Source: Sphaerisporangium krabiense
Lineage (GTDB): Bacteria > Actinomycetota > Actinomycetes > Streptosporangiales > Streptosporangiaceae
DNA length: 64,000 bases
Direction of reading: 5' to 3'
NCBI RefSeq assembly: GCF_014200435.1
Contig: NZ_JACHBR010000001.1
Span: forward strand, 868,001-932,000
Position 1 is the stretch's first letter. Every line of letters starts with the position of its first letter. Of the stretch, positions 34,241 to 42,621 are shown piece by piece. The position numbers and the translations under genes were made by a program. Below the pieces are notes generated by a model. The model made no database searches. It was not told the DNA's origin and was given only the letters and a program-made list of their open reading frames with translations.

Positions 34241-34889
34241 GGGCCCTTCGCCGAACGGGCCGTTCCCGGGCGCCATGCTCCACGCACAAACCGGGAAGCG
34301 CCGCAGGTCACGCGGTCGCGTCACATTGAGCCGCGTACCGCGGCCGGGTGAGCCAGGTGCCGCCGTCCAGGCCACCGATGCGCCGCCCCACGGGGTCCAG
34401 GGCCATCCGGACGCACCCAGCCCGCCCCCTGCTCACCGCATCTGGTGACGGCCTGCCTAGCCGAGCCTGGCGGAACCAGCCGGGGCGTCGGCCTGGGAAG
34501 CGAGCGCGTCTCGCGAGCGGTCACGGGCCGGGACCGACATCCGCCGTGACGACATCTGGCAACCTGGGGCGTGCTTTCTCATCGGCCACGCCGAGACAGT
34601 CGCACACTCCATCACCAGCCAATCGGGCCCCGCATCGGCCTTGGCCAACGAGTAGTTACCGATCACATGCCGTCGCCGGCCCCGAAAGACACGTCGGGAC
34701 AAAATAGGAAATATAGGATTTAATAATCCAATAGGCATTTAAGTTGCAGTCAAGATGCAAGAGTGATCGTTTGTCGCATTCAGCGATCGGGAAACTAGGC
34801 GGGCAGCGGCAGGTTAAGGCGTCAGCGCGTTACCTGGAAGGCGGATAAACGCTTCCGCTCCGCCAGTCGATCCGTCAAGGGGGAACGCA
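34241..34889. other. intergenic, AT-rich patch, no gene supported
   Basis: About 650 bases upstream of both gene B and the small secreted peptide. The reading frames here are proline/arginine-rich shadows. An unusually AT-rich patch at 34700-34760 probably belongs to the promoter of the small secreted peptide gene. Confidence 0.45.
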
Positions 34890-35165
34890 GTGCGACATAT
34901 CAAGAAATACGCGGCGATACTGGCCGTCACGGCGGCACTCACCGGTCTCGGTGCCATCACCGCCAGCGGCGCGAGCGCATACACCACCATCGGCACGAAC
35001 TGGGAGGGGGACGGCGGCTCAGGCGGCTTTGGTGGCTTCGGTGGCTTCGGCGGTGCGGGCGACAGCGTTGTGGACATCGTGACCATCCCGGAGGCCGCCG
35101 CCTTCGCATACCCCTTCGTGGGGGTGGGCGGTGTCAGCATCCCCGGCTTCGGCTTCGGGTTCTAA
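34890..35165 (+). CDS. small secreted glycine-rich peptide
   Basis: 91 residues with a clear signal peptide ('RHIKKYAAILAVTAALTGLGAITASGASA', cleavage after ASA near residue 30). The mature peptide of about 61 residues carries four Gly-Gly-Phe-type repeats and ends in a Gly/Phe-rich tail ('GFGFGF'). The start is GTG 34890 behind GGGGGAA. It is monocistronic. I do not recognise the family; the composition suggests a surface or matrix peptide, and no cysteines are present. Confidence 0.65.
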   Translation: MRHIKKYAAILAVTAALTGLGAITASGASAYTTIGTNWEGDGGSGGFGGFGGFGGAGDSVVDIVTIPEAAAFAYPFVGVGGVSIPGFGFGF

Positions 35166-35391
35166 CCGACACTCTGATCACGGTTGAGATCTGCGCTGGC
35201 GGTATCGGCGGGTGACCGCCTGGTGGTGGTGTCATCCGGCGACCAGCGCAGAATCTCCTTCCGTGAGGGCGGAGAACAGCCGTGAGGATGTCGCCTGGGT
35301 GGGGTGCGCGATGGGTTCCGCACCGGCGTAGCAGGTGCCGACAAGGTTCGCTTCAGCCGTCGAGTAGCGCTTGTCTGCAGAATCCGGCGGC

Positions 35392-35424
35392 AAAAGCCCC
35401 TGGCGAGCATGCCGAGGGGCTTTT
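35392..35424. terminator. hairpin with flanking A/T tracts (bidirectional terminator)
   Basis: AAAAGCCCCT and AGGGGCTTTT form a 10-base-pair stem around a 13-base loop. It resembles the hairpin downstream of tRNA-Thr (36456-36485) in sequence and is likewise followed by a GGAGCCGACGAGGGGAAT element. Confidence 0.65.
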
Positions 35425-35430
35425 GGCGTG

Positions 35431-35448
35431 GGAGCCGACGAGGGGAAT
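35431..35448. repeat. 18-bp tRNA-Thr 3'-end fragment
   Basis: GGAGCCGACGAGGGGAAT is identical to 36488-36505, i.e. the acceptor 3' strand and start of the T arm of tRNA-Thr(UGU) plus three flanking bases. It is too short for a tRNA; it is compatible with an attachment-site half or a duplication remnant about 1 kb from the intact gene. Confidence 0.6.
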
Positions 35449-35572
35449 TGCAGTCTTAACCAGAGGTATGCAAGCCCGCCGGTTTCCCCCATCTCCAGCT
35501 CTGCCGGCAAGTGCCGTCACTTCTCACCGACAGAGCCAGAGGCGGGTATATCTCAAGTCGAACGGCAGCGGA

Positions 35573-36319
35573 TCAGACGCGGGCCCAGAGCGCCGGGACG
35601 TTCGGCGGCTCCCAGCCGGGCAGGGCGGTGTGCGACTGCAGGCACCGGTAGGTGGCGCCGTTGTAGGTGACCTGCGAGCCCGGGGTGTAGGCGGTGCCCG
35701 CCGTCCACGGACCGTTGGGGACGACCGTCGGGGTCGGGGTCGGCGTCCGGGTCGGGGTGGGCGTGGGGGTCACGGTCGGCGTGGGGGTAGGGGTCGGGTC
35801 GGGACCGCCGGAGCCGACCTGCAGGTCGACGCAGTTGTAGAACGCCATCGCCGTGTCGGCGATGTTCCAGATGGCCAGCAGCTTGATGCGGCCGGTCCTG
35901 CCACCGAGGTTCACCGTGTGCGAGACCGACGAGCTGGGCACCCTGCCCCTGTCGTCGAAGGACGCGATCTTGGTGCCGCCGACGTAGTACTCCCACGTGC
36001 TGGTGGCGTGCGGGACCTTGAGGGACCACTGGAAGGTGATGGAGTCGCCGACCTTGGCCGCCGGCCAGGCCTTGCTGTCGTCGTCCAGCGGCGCCCAGCG
36101 GGAGTCGCCGGCGCTGCAGTTGCGCTGCCCCTTGGGCCCCTCGACGCTGTAGGGCTCGTAGATGATGTCGCCGCACTTGGAGACCTTGCCCTGCGCGCAG
36201 TTCGCCTGCCGGCTAGGCGGCGACGTGATGTAGCCGTGCGCGGAGGCCGGCGTCGCCACGAACACCACACTGGCCGCGGCGATGGCCGCCGAGGACAGCA
36301 ACGTGACCACTCTTCGCAT
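35573..36319 (-). CDS. AA10 lytic polysaccharide monooxygenase with CBM5/12
   Basis: 248 residues. The signal peptide is cut at 'ASA|HGY', leaving the obligatory copper-binding N-terminal His28; the second brace histidine is His104 ('KVPHATSTW'), and the axial aromatic is in 'AFYNC'. The catalytic domain runs to about 170, then a Pro-Thr linker of about 30 residues, then a chitin-binding CBM5/12 ('WTAGTAYTPGSQVTYNGATYRCLQSHTALPGWEPPNVPALWA'). It oxidatively cleaves chitin or cellulose outside the cell; the CBM favours chitin. Monocistronic, with a dyad-rich promoter region at 36329-36380. Confidence 0.93.
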   Translation of the reverse strand: MRRVVTLLSSAAIAAASVVFVATPASAHGYITSPPSRQANCAQGKVSKCGDIIYEPYSVEGPKGQRNCSAGDSRWAPLDDDSKAWPAAKVGDSITFQWSLKVPHATSTWEYYVGGTKIASFDDRGRVPSSSVSHTVNLGGRTGRIKLLAIWNIADTAMAFYNCVDLQVGSGGPDPTPTPTPTVTPTPTPTRTPTPTPTVVPNGPWTAGTAYTPGSQVTYNGATYRCLQSHTALPGWEPPNVPALWARV

Positions 36320-36328
36320 GTCATGCTT

Positions 36329-36380
36329 CCTTCACTGGGGGGATAACTTAATATAAAGGAAAGTTTCCTAACAGTGAAGG
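36329..36380. promoter_or_regulatory. nested dyad operator of the LPMO gene
   Basis: A 13-base palindrome AGGAAAGTTTCCT (36357-36369) lies beside an AT-rich -10-like stretch. Both are enclosed by a perfect 9-base inverted repeat, CCTTCACTG (36329-36337) and CAGTGAAGG (36372-36380). It sits just upstream of the LPMO start, so it is probably the binding site of a repressor; the regulator is not in the window. Confidence 0.6.
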
Positions 36381-36455
36381 CCAACGGTAAGCGTGTCGTC
36401 ACCACGCTCGGCTGTCTCCTGCCCTGCCGCTGTCTGAGGACAGGTCCGCATGGAG

Positions 36456-36485
36456 AAGGCCCCTGGCGGGTGGCGCAGGGGCCTT
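36456..36485 (-). terminator. terminator downstream of tRNA-Thr
   Basis: Perfect 10-base-pair stem AAGGCCCCTG/CAGGGGCCTT with a 10-base loop, starting 6 bases past the tRNA 3' end. Degenerate versions accompany the tRNA fragments at 10.6 and 35.4 kb. Confidence 0.7.
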
Positions 36486-36490
36486 GGGGA

Positions 36491-36562
36491 GCCGACGAGG
36501 GGAATCGAACCCCTGACCTACGGTTTACAAGACCGTTGCTCTGCCGATTGAGCTACGTCGGC
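36491..36562 (-). tRNA. tRNA-Thr (anticodon UGU)
   Basis: 72 bases folding into a full cloverleaf: acceptor GCCGACG/CGTCGGC, D arm GCTC...GAGC, anticodon stem ACGGT/ACCGT around loop CTTGTAA with TGT anticodon, T arm AGGGG/CCCCT with TTCGAAT loop. No CCA is encoded. It lies between the LPMO gene and rlmB on the minus strand. Confidence 0.95.
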
Positions 36563-36633
36563 GGTGGTGCGTGCCTCTGAGTTTAGTGGGTCAGGGTAGG
36601 CGGTGGCACCGAGGTTACGGCGGGGGTGAGGGG

Positions 36634-37599
36634 TCAGCGGCGGCGGTGGCGGGCTATTTCGTAGAGGGCTATGCCCGTCGCTACGCCGGCGTTCAAGGAT
36701 TCGGCGGCGGCGCGCATGGGGATGCGGGCGACGACGTCGCAGGACTCGCGGACGAGGCGGGACAGGCCCTTGCCTTCGGAGCCGATCACCACGACGAGGG
36801 GCTCGGTGGCGAGGTCGACGTCGGCGATGTCGGTGCGGCCCTCGCCGTCGAGGCCGATGACGAACAGGCCGCGTTCGCGGTACTCGCGCAGGGCGCTGGT
36901 GAGGTTGGCGGCGCGGGCCACGGGCATGTGGGCGAGGGTGCCGGCGGAGGTCTTCCAGGCGCCGGCCGTGACGCCGGCCGAGCGGCGGGCGGGCACGAGG
37001 ATGCCGTGGGCGCCGAAGGCGGTGGCGGAGCGGGCGATGGCGCCGAGGTTGCGCGGGTCGGTGACGCCGTCCAGGGCGATGATCAGGGGGACCTCTGCGG
37101 CGTCCTGCGCGTGTTCGACCAGGTCGGCCGGGTGGGCGTAGTCGTAGGGCGGGAGCTGGAGGCCGAGGCCCTGGTGGACGGTGCCGTCGGTGAGCCGGTC
37201 GAGCTTGTCGCGGCTGACCTCCAGCAGGGCGATGCCACGGTTGGACGCGATCTTGATGGCCTCGCGGACGCGGTCGTCGTGGTCGATGCGCTGGGCGACG
37301 TACATCGCCGTGGCGGGAACCTCGGCGCGCAGGGCCTCGACGACGGGGTTGCGCCCGCCGATGACCTCGGGAGCGTCGTCCCGCCGGGGACCGCGCGCCG
37401 GGCGAGCGGGGGCGGCGCCTTCCCTGGGAGAGGGTGCCGCGGCACCGGAGGCGCGCTGGCGGTCCTTGAACCAGTGCCGTTCGCTGGCGGGAGGTGTCGC
37501 CCCCTTGCCCGCCAGGCTCCTGCGGCCCTTGCCGCCGGTGCCCCGTGTGGCGCCTTGCCTCTTCGCGGGCCTGCCCGACCCTTTACCCCCACCTGCCAT
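36634..37599 (-). CDS. rlmB: 23S rRNA (guanosine-2'-O-)-methyltransferase, RlmB/SpoU family
   Basis: 321 residues. A basic, low-complexity N-terminus (about 75 residues) precedes the L30e-like substrate domain ('EVIGGRNPVVEALRAEVPATAMYVAQRIDHDDRV') and the SpoU knot domain with motifs 'ALDGVTDPRNLGAIARSATAFGAHGILVP', 'VIGLDGEGRT', 'VVIGSEGKGLSRLVRESCDVVARIPM' and 'ESLNAGVATGIALYEIARHRR'. It methylates a 23S rRNA guanosine using SAM. It follows cysS, the conserved actinobacterial order. A -10 hexamer TAGGCT (37606-37611) lies six bases before the ATG, suggesting its own leaderless transcript. Confidence 0.93.
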   Translation of the reverse strand: MAGGGKGSGRPAKRQGATRGTGGKGRRSLAGKGATPPASERHWFKDRQRASGAAAPSPREGAAPARPARGPRRDDAPEVIGGRNPVVEALRAEVPATAMYVAQRIDHDDRVREAIKIASNRGIALLEVSRDKLDRLTDGTVHQGLGLQLPPYDYAHPADLVEHAQDAAEVPLIIALDGVTDPRNLGAIARSATAFGAHGILVPARRSAGVTAGAWKTSAGTLAHMPVARAANLTSALREYRERGLFVIGLDGEGRTDIADVDLATEPLVVVIGSEGKGLSRLVRESCDVVARIPMRAAAESLNAGVATGIALYEIARHRRR

Positions 37600-37620
37600 G
37601 GTGTCAGCCTACCGTCGCGA

Positions 37621-39015
37621 TCAGTGCGCGATTTCCCATCGCGGACCTTGGGGGGTGTCCTCGACGACGACGCCGGCCGCCGCGAGCTGGTCGCGGATGG
37701 CGTCGGCGGCGGCGTAGTCCTTGCGGGCGCGGGCGGCCTGGCGCTGTTCCAGAGCGACCCTGACCAGGGCGTCCACGGTCTCGCGCAGGCCGGAGCCTGC
37801 GGAGGACGACCGCCACTGCGGCGAGCGCGGGTCGAGCCCGAGGACGTCGAGCATGTTCTGGGTCTCGGCCAGGAGACGGGCGACCTGTTCCTTGTTGCCG
37901 TGGGCGAGGGCCACGTTTCCTTCGCGGACGACCTCGTGGACGACGGCGAGGGCCTGCGGCACGCCGAAGTCGTCGTTCAAGGCGTCGGCGAAGGCCTGCG
38001 GGAGCGGCGCGGCGGCGTCGACATCGTGGATGACCTCGGCGGCGCGGGTGACGAAGCCCTCGATGCGCTGGTAGCCGGCGGCGGCCTCGGCCAGGGCCTC
38101 CTCGGAGTAGTCGATCGCGGAGCGGTAGTGAGCGGCGACGAGGTAGTAGCGCAGCTCGACGGGGCGCACCTTGGTCAGCATGGCCGGGACGAGAAGGGAG
38201 TTGCCGAGCGACTTGCTCATCTTCTCGGCGCCGACCTTCAGCATGCCGTTGTGCATCCAGTAGCGGGCGAAGCCGTCGCCGGCGGCCTGGGACTGGGCGA
38301 CCTCGTTCTCGTGGTGCGGGAAGATCAGGTCGACGCCGCCGCCGTGGATGTCGAAGGTCTCGCCGAGGTACTTGGTCGCCATCGCCGAGCACTCGATGTG
38401 CCAGCCGGGACGGCCCGAGCCCCACGGCGTGGGCCAGGTGGGCTCGCCGGGCTTGGCGCCCTTCCACAGGGCGAAGTCGCGGGGGTCGCGCTTGCAGTCG
38501 GTGTCGGTGTCGCCGGCGGCGCGCATGTTCTCGGGGCGCTGGTTGGAGAGTCTGCCGTAGCGCTCGGCGTAGGACATGACGTCGAAGTAGACGTCGCCGC
38601 CCGCGGCGTAGGCGTGCCCCTTGTCGATGAGGCGCTGGATCAGCTCGACCATCTCGGGGATGTGGCCCATCGCCCGAGGCTCGACGGTGGGCGGGAGGCA
38701 GCCGAGGGCGTCGTAGGCCCAGGTGAAGGCGCGCTGGTTGCGCTCGGCGACGACGTACCAGGGCACGCCCTCCTCCGCGGCGACGCGGAGGATCTTGTCG
38801 TCGAGGTCGGTGACGTTGCGGCAGAAGGACACCTCGAAGCCGGAGCGGGTCAGCCACCGGCGGACGACGTCGAAGTTGACGCCCGAGCGGATGTGCCCGA
38901 TGTGCGGCGGAGCCTGCACGGTCGCGCCGCACAGGTATATCGAGACCCGGCCCGGCTGGACGGGGACGAACTCGCGGACCGCACGGGTTCCGGTGTCGTA
39001 TAGGCGCAGACTCAC
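37621..39015 (-). CDS. cysS: cysteinyl-tRNA synthetase
   Basis: 464 residues, class Ia aminoacyl-tRNA synthetase. The zinc-binding 'YLCGATVQ', HIGH signature ('[10 protein letters not shown]'), zinc ligands in 'GWHIECSAM' and 'FPHHENE', and the KMSKS loop 'EKMSKSLGN' are all present; the C-terminal anticodon-binding part ends near 464. It charges tRNA-Cys. A MshC-type relative is excluded by the length and C-terminal domain. The GTG start at 39013-39015 lies 7 bases after TAGCCT (39023-39028), so the mRNA is probably leaderless. Confidence 0.96.
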   Translation of the reverse strand: MSLRLYDTGTRAVREFVPVQPGRVSIYLCGATVQAPPHIGHIRSGVNFDVVRRWLTRSGFEVSFCRNVTDLDDKILRVAAEEGVPWYVVAERNQRAFTWAYDALGCLPPTVEPRAMGHIPEMVELIQRLIDKGHAYAAGGDVYFDVMSYAERYGRLSNQRPENMRAAGDTDTDCKRDPRDFALWKGAKPGEPTWPTPWGSGRPGWHIECSAMATKYLGETFDIHGGGVDLIFPHHENEVAQSQAAGDGFARYWMHNGMLKVGAEKMSKSLGNSLLVPAMLTKVRPVELRYYLVAAHYRSAIDYSEEALAEAAAGYQRIEGFVTRAAEVIHDVDAAAPLPQAFADALNDDFGVPQALAVVHEVVREGNVALAHGNKEQVARLLAETQNMLDVLGLDPRSPQWRSSSAGSGLRETVDALVRVALEQRQAARARKDYAAADAIRDQLAAAGVVVEDTPQGPRWEIAH

Positions 39016-39399
39016 GAAGGCAAGGCTAATGCCTCACAGGCCCTGACAGGACGGGTTGCCGTACCTCACCGGCCCTCAAAGCGAATGTGAACGGCTCCGG
39101 GTTTCCGGACGCGTGGTCCGACCGCCCGTCTTCTCCCTCTAAGAGCCACTTGCCGGGAATGCTTTGTACGAGAACAGTGGGCGAAGTCCCAGATCTGGCT
39201 AAAAATCGGGAATCTTGTGGCATGTCCGGATGCCAGATTTAGTCGGGTAAGGCTCCTGTCAGACCCTGGAGTCGGACCGAGAGCCGTGCCGCGAGCCGGA
39301 CCGAGCCGCCGCGACCACCACGACCTCGCACGGAAGCCTGGCGTGGCGCGGCCGCGCCGCCCGGTGAGGCGAGCCATGATTCTGTAGGCTCGAAAAGCC
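39016..39399. other. divergent intergenic region
   Basis: 384 bases between cysS and the DUF2637 gene. The -10 elements of both genes are at the two ends. A 16-base imperfect dyad, GGCATGTCCGGATGCC, lies at about 39218-39233, near short runs of A. No gene is supported. Confidence 0.5.
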
Positions 39400-40734
39400 A
39401 TGGACGTCACTCCCCCGCCGCCGGCGACGCGCTCTTCCCGCCGGTCCGAGATCCCGCCTCCACCCGCTCAACACGCAGGAGCGGCGCTGGCGCTGCGCCG
39501 TGTGGGCACCGCCGTCGCGGCCCTCGCGGTCGCCGGGCTCGCCGCCACCGCCTGTGTGCTCTCCTTCGAGCCCATCCGCTCCCTCGCCGTGACCGGCGGG
39601 GCGCGCGCCGACTTCGCCTACCTCTACCCCGCCGGGTTCGACGCGCTGCTGGCCATCGCGCTGATCAGCGTGCTGCTCCTGCGCCCCGCGCGGCTCCTGG
39701 TACGCGCCCAGGCCATGGCGATCCTCGTCCTGCTCATCGTGGCCGCCGCCGCGGCGAACATCGCCGTCGCGACGGGCACGGTGATCGAGCCGGGGCGCGC
39801 CACGGTGCCGGTCGCCGTGGCGCCGTGGGTGATGTTCGTGATCGGGCTGTGGCTGTTCCTGCTCCCGGCCCGGCGTTTCCCCGCCTACGAGACGGCGCAG
39901 GCGCCGCCCGCGGAACGTGACATCGTGCCCTTCGGCGGCGAGGAACGCGACCCCGAGCTGGCGCCTCCGCTGGAGACGGCCTCGCCCGCGGCCGCCCATC
40001 CCGCCCGCGATCACGGCCACGCGACGGCCGCCGCCGAGCCGGACGAACCCGAGGTCACGCCCGTCGTGCCTCCGACGCCCGCCCCGGAGACGCCGACCGT
40101 GGACGAGCTTCCGCCGCTGCGGGAGGACGACCGGCTGGACGACCTCCAGGACGACGCGGCCGATGCCGGCGACGCTCACAAGGCCGACGATCAGCACGAC
40201 GGCCCGCGCGAGACCGGCCCGCTTGAGACCGGCGGGGACGACCCGCACGGACAGGACGGCCCCGAGCACGACGGCCCGGAGCACGGCGGCCCAGAACAGG
40301 GCGGTCCCGAGCACGGCGGTCCCGAGCACGTCGTTCCTCCGCCCGAGCCGGAGCAGCGGCTGGTGCCCCAGCCTCGTCCGGGGGCGGCGGGCGGACCGCC
40401 GGAGAGGTCTCCTGATCGCCCGGTCCGCTGGGGCGATCTCGTACGGCCCGCGAGCGGCGACGTCCTCGTACATCCTCTTCCCAAGCCGTCCGAGCGCGAC
40501 CTGGGCGACACGCAGCCGTACCCGCACGTCACCGACCGGGACGAGCCCCGGGACCGGAAGCAGGAGCAGGAGCAGGAGCAGGACACGCAGCCGTATCCGC
40601 ACCTCCGCGAGGACGCACTCCCCGGGACGGGCGCGCGGGACGAGGCGCCCGAGGCCGGACGCCCGCCCTACGGAGGGGCCGCGGCGCCGCCGTCGGGACG
40701 CATGCGCAGCACCCCGCTGCCCCCCGAGGAGTAG
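39400..40734 (+). CDS. DUF2637 membrane protein with long acidic tail
   Basis: 444 residues. The first 165 contain four membrane helices in DUF2637 style ('VLSFEPIRSLAVTGGARADFAYLYPAGFDALLAIALISVLLL'). The remaining 270 form a hydrophilic, acidic, proline-rich cytoplasmic tail with short repeats: several E-H-x-G-P units near 290-310 and 'DTQPYPH' twice near 370-400. DUF2637 occurs in Spd-like conjugation proteins and in chromosomal membrane proteins of unknown role. TAGGCT at 39385-39390 is 9 bases before the ATG. Followed by a strong terminator. Confidence 0.7.
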   Translation: MDVTPPPPATRSSRRSEIPPPPAQHAGAALALRRVGTAVAALAVAGLAATACVLSFEPIRSLAVTGGARADFAYLYPAGFDALLAIALISVLLLRPARLLVRAQAMAILVLLIVAAAAANIAVATGTVIEPGRATVPVAVAPWVMFVIGLWLFLLPARRFPAYETAQAPPAERDIVPFGGEERDPELAPPLETASPAAAHPARDHGHATAAAEPDEPEVTPVVPPTPAPETPTVDELPPLREDDRLDDLQDDAADAGDAHKADDQHDGPRETGPLETGGDDPHGQDGPEHDGPEHGGPEQGGPEHGGPEHVVPPPEPEQRLVPQPRPGAAGGPPERSPDRPVRWGDLVRPASGDVLVHPLPKPSERDLGDTQPYPHVTDRDEPRDRKQEQEQEQDTQPYPHLREDALPGTGARDEAPEAGRPPYGGAAAPPSGRMRSTPLPPEE

Positions 40735-40751
40735 ACGAAGGACCGCATGGA

Positions 40752-40789
40752 AAAGACCCGCCCGATCCGTGGGGATCGGGCGGGTCTTT
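40752..40789 (+). terminator. strong stem-loop terminator after DUF2637 gene
   Basis: Perfect 17-base-pair stem with 4-base loop; the right arm ends in TCTTT. Positioned 17 bases past the stop and able to serve the convergent GlsB-like gene as well. Confidence 0.85.
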
Positions 40790-40903
40790 CAGTTTCCGGC
40801 GGAGTCATCGCACCGTGCGCGTGACCGCCCGCGGGTCTACCGGGGGCCGCTGCCGCGGATCGCCTCCCGCAAGGGGCGGCGAAGCGGTGCGCTCCGTCCG
40901 AGG

Positions 40904-41173
40904 TCAGACCCTCGTTCGACCGCGGATCCCGGCCACCACGGCGACACCGATGACGGCGACGACGACCTGCAGGATGATCTCGATCCAGTCGATCCCGGAA
41001 GTCGTCTCGACACCCAGCACCTGGGCGATGGCGGTACCGATCAGGGCGGCGACGATGCCGACGATGATCGTGACGAGCCACCCGATGGGCTGACGGCCGG
41101 GCAGAACAAGGCGCCCGAGAGCGCCGATGATCGCGCCGATGACGATAGCGCCGAGAATGCTTTCAATGGTCAT
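40904..41173 (-). CDS. GlsB/YeaQ/YmgE family membrane protein
   Basis: 89 residues with three hydrophobic helices and the glycine-zipper pattern of the transglycosylase-associated/GlsB family ('IGAIIGALGRLVLPGRQPIGWLVTIIVGIVAALIGTAIA'). Small inner-membrane stress-associated protein of unknown mechanism. Monocistronic between DUF2637 and ispF; it interrupts the usual cysS-ispF adjacency. Confidence 0.88.
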   Translation of the reverse strand: MTIESILGAIVIGAIIGALGRLVLPGRQPIGWLVTIIVGIVAALIGTAIAQVLGVETTSGIDWIEIILQVVVAVIGVAVVAGIRGRTRV

Positions 41174-41287
41174 CTTGTGCCTCCACTTGAGGGTCGCACC
41201 TTCACGCTGTGAAGACGGCTACCCCCTGGAGGACAACTAATCATAAAAGCCAAAAGTTCCAGGTCAAAGCCTGGTAAAGGAGAACGA

Positions 41288-41316
41288 CGCCCCGCACCGC
41301 GCCGGTTGGCGGGGCG
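41288..41316 (-). terminator. stem-loop downstream of ispF
   Basis: CGCCCCGC and GCGGGGCG form an 8-base-pair stem with a 13-base loop, between the ispF stop and the GlsB-like start. Confidence 0.55.
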
Positions 41317-41369
41317 CCGTCCTCCGGTCTCGCGGGCCGGTGAGCCCTCCGGATTTCGGGATCCCGCAA

Positions 41370-41858
41370 CTAAGACGTGTGCGAAGCCGGTTCGGTTGGC
41401 GCGACCGGGAGAACGAGGGCCGTGGCGATGGCGGCCACGCCCTCGCCGCGCCCGGTGAGGCCGAGCCCGTCGGTGGTGGTGGCGCTCACGCTGACCGGCG
41501 CGCCGGCGGCCGCGCCGAGGACTTTTTCCGCCTCGGCACGGCGCGGTGCGAGTTTGGGACGGTTTCCGATGATCTGTACGGCGAGGTTGCCGATCTCGAA
41601 TCCGGCCGCACGCACGTGCCGGGCCGCCTCTTCGAGCAGGGAGACGCCGGACGCGCCGGCCCAGCGGGGATCGGAGGTACCGAACAGACCTCCGAGATCG
41701 CCGAGACCGGCCGCCGACAGGAGGGCGTCGCAGCACGCGTGCGCGGCGGCGTCGCCGTCGGAGTGGCCCGAGAGCCCCGTCTCCCCCGGCCAGTGGAGGC
41801 CGGCCAGGTGGAGCTCACGACCCGATGCGAACGGGTGGACGTCCACCCCGACGCCCAC
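41370..41858 (-). CDS. ispF: 2-C-methyl-D-erythritol 2,4-cyclodiphosphate synthase
   Basis: 162 residues. The metal ligands Asp6 and His8 are in 'GVGVDVHPF', with the third histidine in '[28 protein letters not shown]'. The C-terminal '[24 protein letters not shown]' is diagnostic. It forms the cyclic diphosphate in the MEP isoprenoid pathway. The GTG start at 41858 is supported by alignment of the catalytic motif to the N-terminus; no better ATG exists. It follows carD by 17 bases and is certainly co-transcribed. ispD, normally between carD and ispF, is missing here. Confidence 0.94.
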   Translation of the reverse strand: MGVGVDVHPFASGRELHLAGLHWPGETGLSGHSDGDAAAHACCDALLSAAGLGDLGGLFGTSDPRWAGASGVSLLEEAARHVRAAGFEIGNLAVQIIGNRPKLAPRRAEAEKVLGAAAGAPVSVSATTTDGLGLTGRGEGVAAIATALVLPVAPTEPASHTS

Positions 41859-41875
41859 CCGTGGATGTTCGATCT

Positions 41876-42358
41876 TCAGGAGTTGAGAACCTCGTCGAGC
41901 AGGGCCTCGGCCTTGTCCTCGTTGGTCTTCTCCGCGAGGGCGAGCTCGCTGACCAGGATCTGCCTGGCCTTGGCGAGCATGCGCTTCTCACCCGCGGAAA
42001 GACCGCGCTCCTTGTCTCGCCGCCAAAGGTCGCGCACCACTTCGGCCACCTTGTTGACGTCGCCGGACGCCAGCTTCTCGAGGTTGGCCTTGTAGCGGCG
42101 GGACCAGTTGGTGGGCTCTTCCGTGTGCGGCATGCGCAGAACATCGAAGACACGCTCTAGACCCTCTTGGCCTACAACGTCACGCACACCAACGAGTTCG
42201 GCGTTTTCTGCCGGCACCTGAACGGTAAGGTCGCCCTTGTCGACCTTCAGCACCAGATAGGTTCTGTCCTCGCCCTTTATCGTGCGGGTTGTGATGGCTT
42301 CGATTCGAGCAGCCCCGTGGTGGGGGTAGACGACAGTGTCGCCGACCTGGAAAGTCAT
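41876..42358 (-). CDS. carD: CarD-family RNA polymerase-binding transcription factor
   Basis: 160 residues. The N-terminal Tudor-like RNAP-interacting domain is '[20 protein letters not shown]...[29 protein letters not shown]'; the C-terminal helical DNA-binding domain contains the conserved Trp region '[59 protein letters not shown]'. CarD stabilises open complexes at rRNA and housekeeping promoters. First gene of the carD-ispF pair. Confidence 0.95.
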   Translation of the reverse strand: MTFQVGDTVVYPHHGAARIEAITTRTIKGEDRTYLVLKVDKGDLTVQVPAENAELVGVRDVVGQEGLERVFDVLRMPHTEEPTNWSRRYKANLEKLASGDVNKVAEVVRDLWRRDKERGLSAGEKRMLAKARQILVSELALAEKTNEDKAEALLDEVLNS

Positions 42359-42621
42359 GTGACAAGTACCCCTTCCGCTGTCCTCCAGGATACCACGCGC
42401 CAGTCCCCTCCCGGAACAGTGAAATCAACATAACTGCAGGTCAAAGCCTCGATTTGGGACTTGACAACCGCTCGACCTCATGAATCCGGGGTTCTGACAT
42501 ACGCGGTGACCTGCGGCTCGGGCGGCCCCGCCGCAGGTGCCGGGGCGCTTCCGGAGGCACGGTATGGCACGGATAAGGTTGCCGTTGGCCATACTCATGT
42601 GTATCAAGGAGAGCTCGAACC

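Larger units (their letters stand above)
35166..35572. other. intergenic with terminator and tRNA fragment
   Basis: About 400 bases between two convergent genes. The identifiable content is the hairpin at 35392-35424 and the 18-base tRNA-Thr-like fragment at 35431-35448. Elsewhere nothing is recognised. Confidence 0.5.

Noticed and set aside
36571..39003. 810-codon + strand frame opposite rlmB and cysS
   Set aside because: Antisense shadow created by GC-rich codons; both minus-strand genes have unmistakable catalytic motifs.
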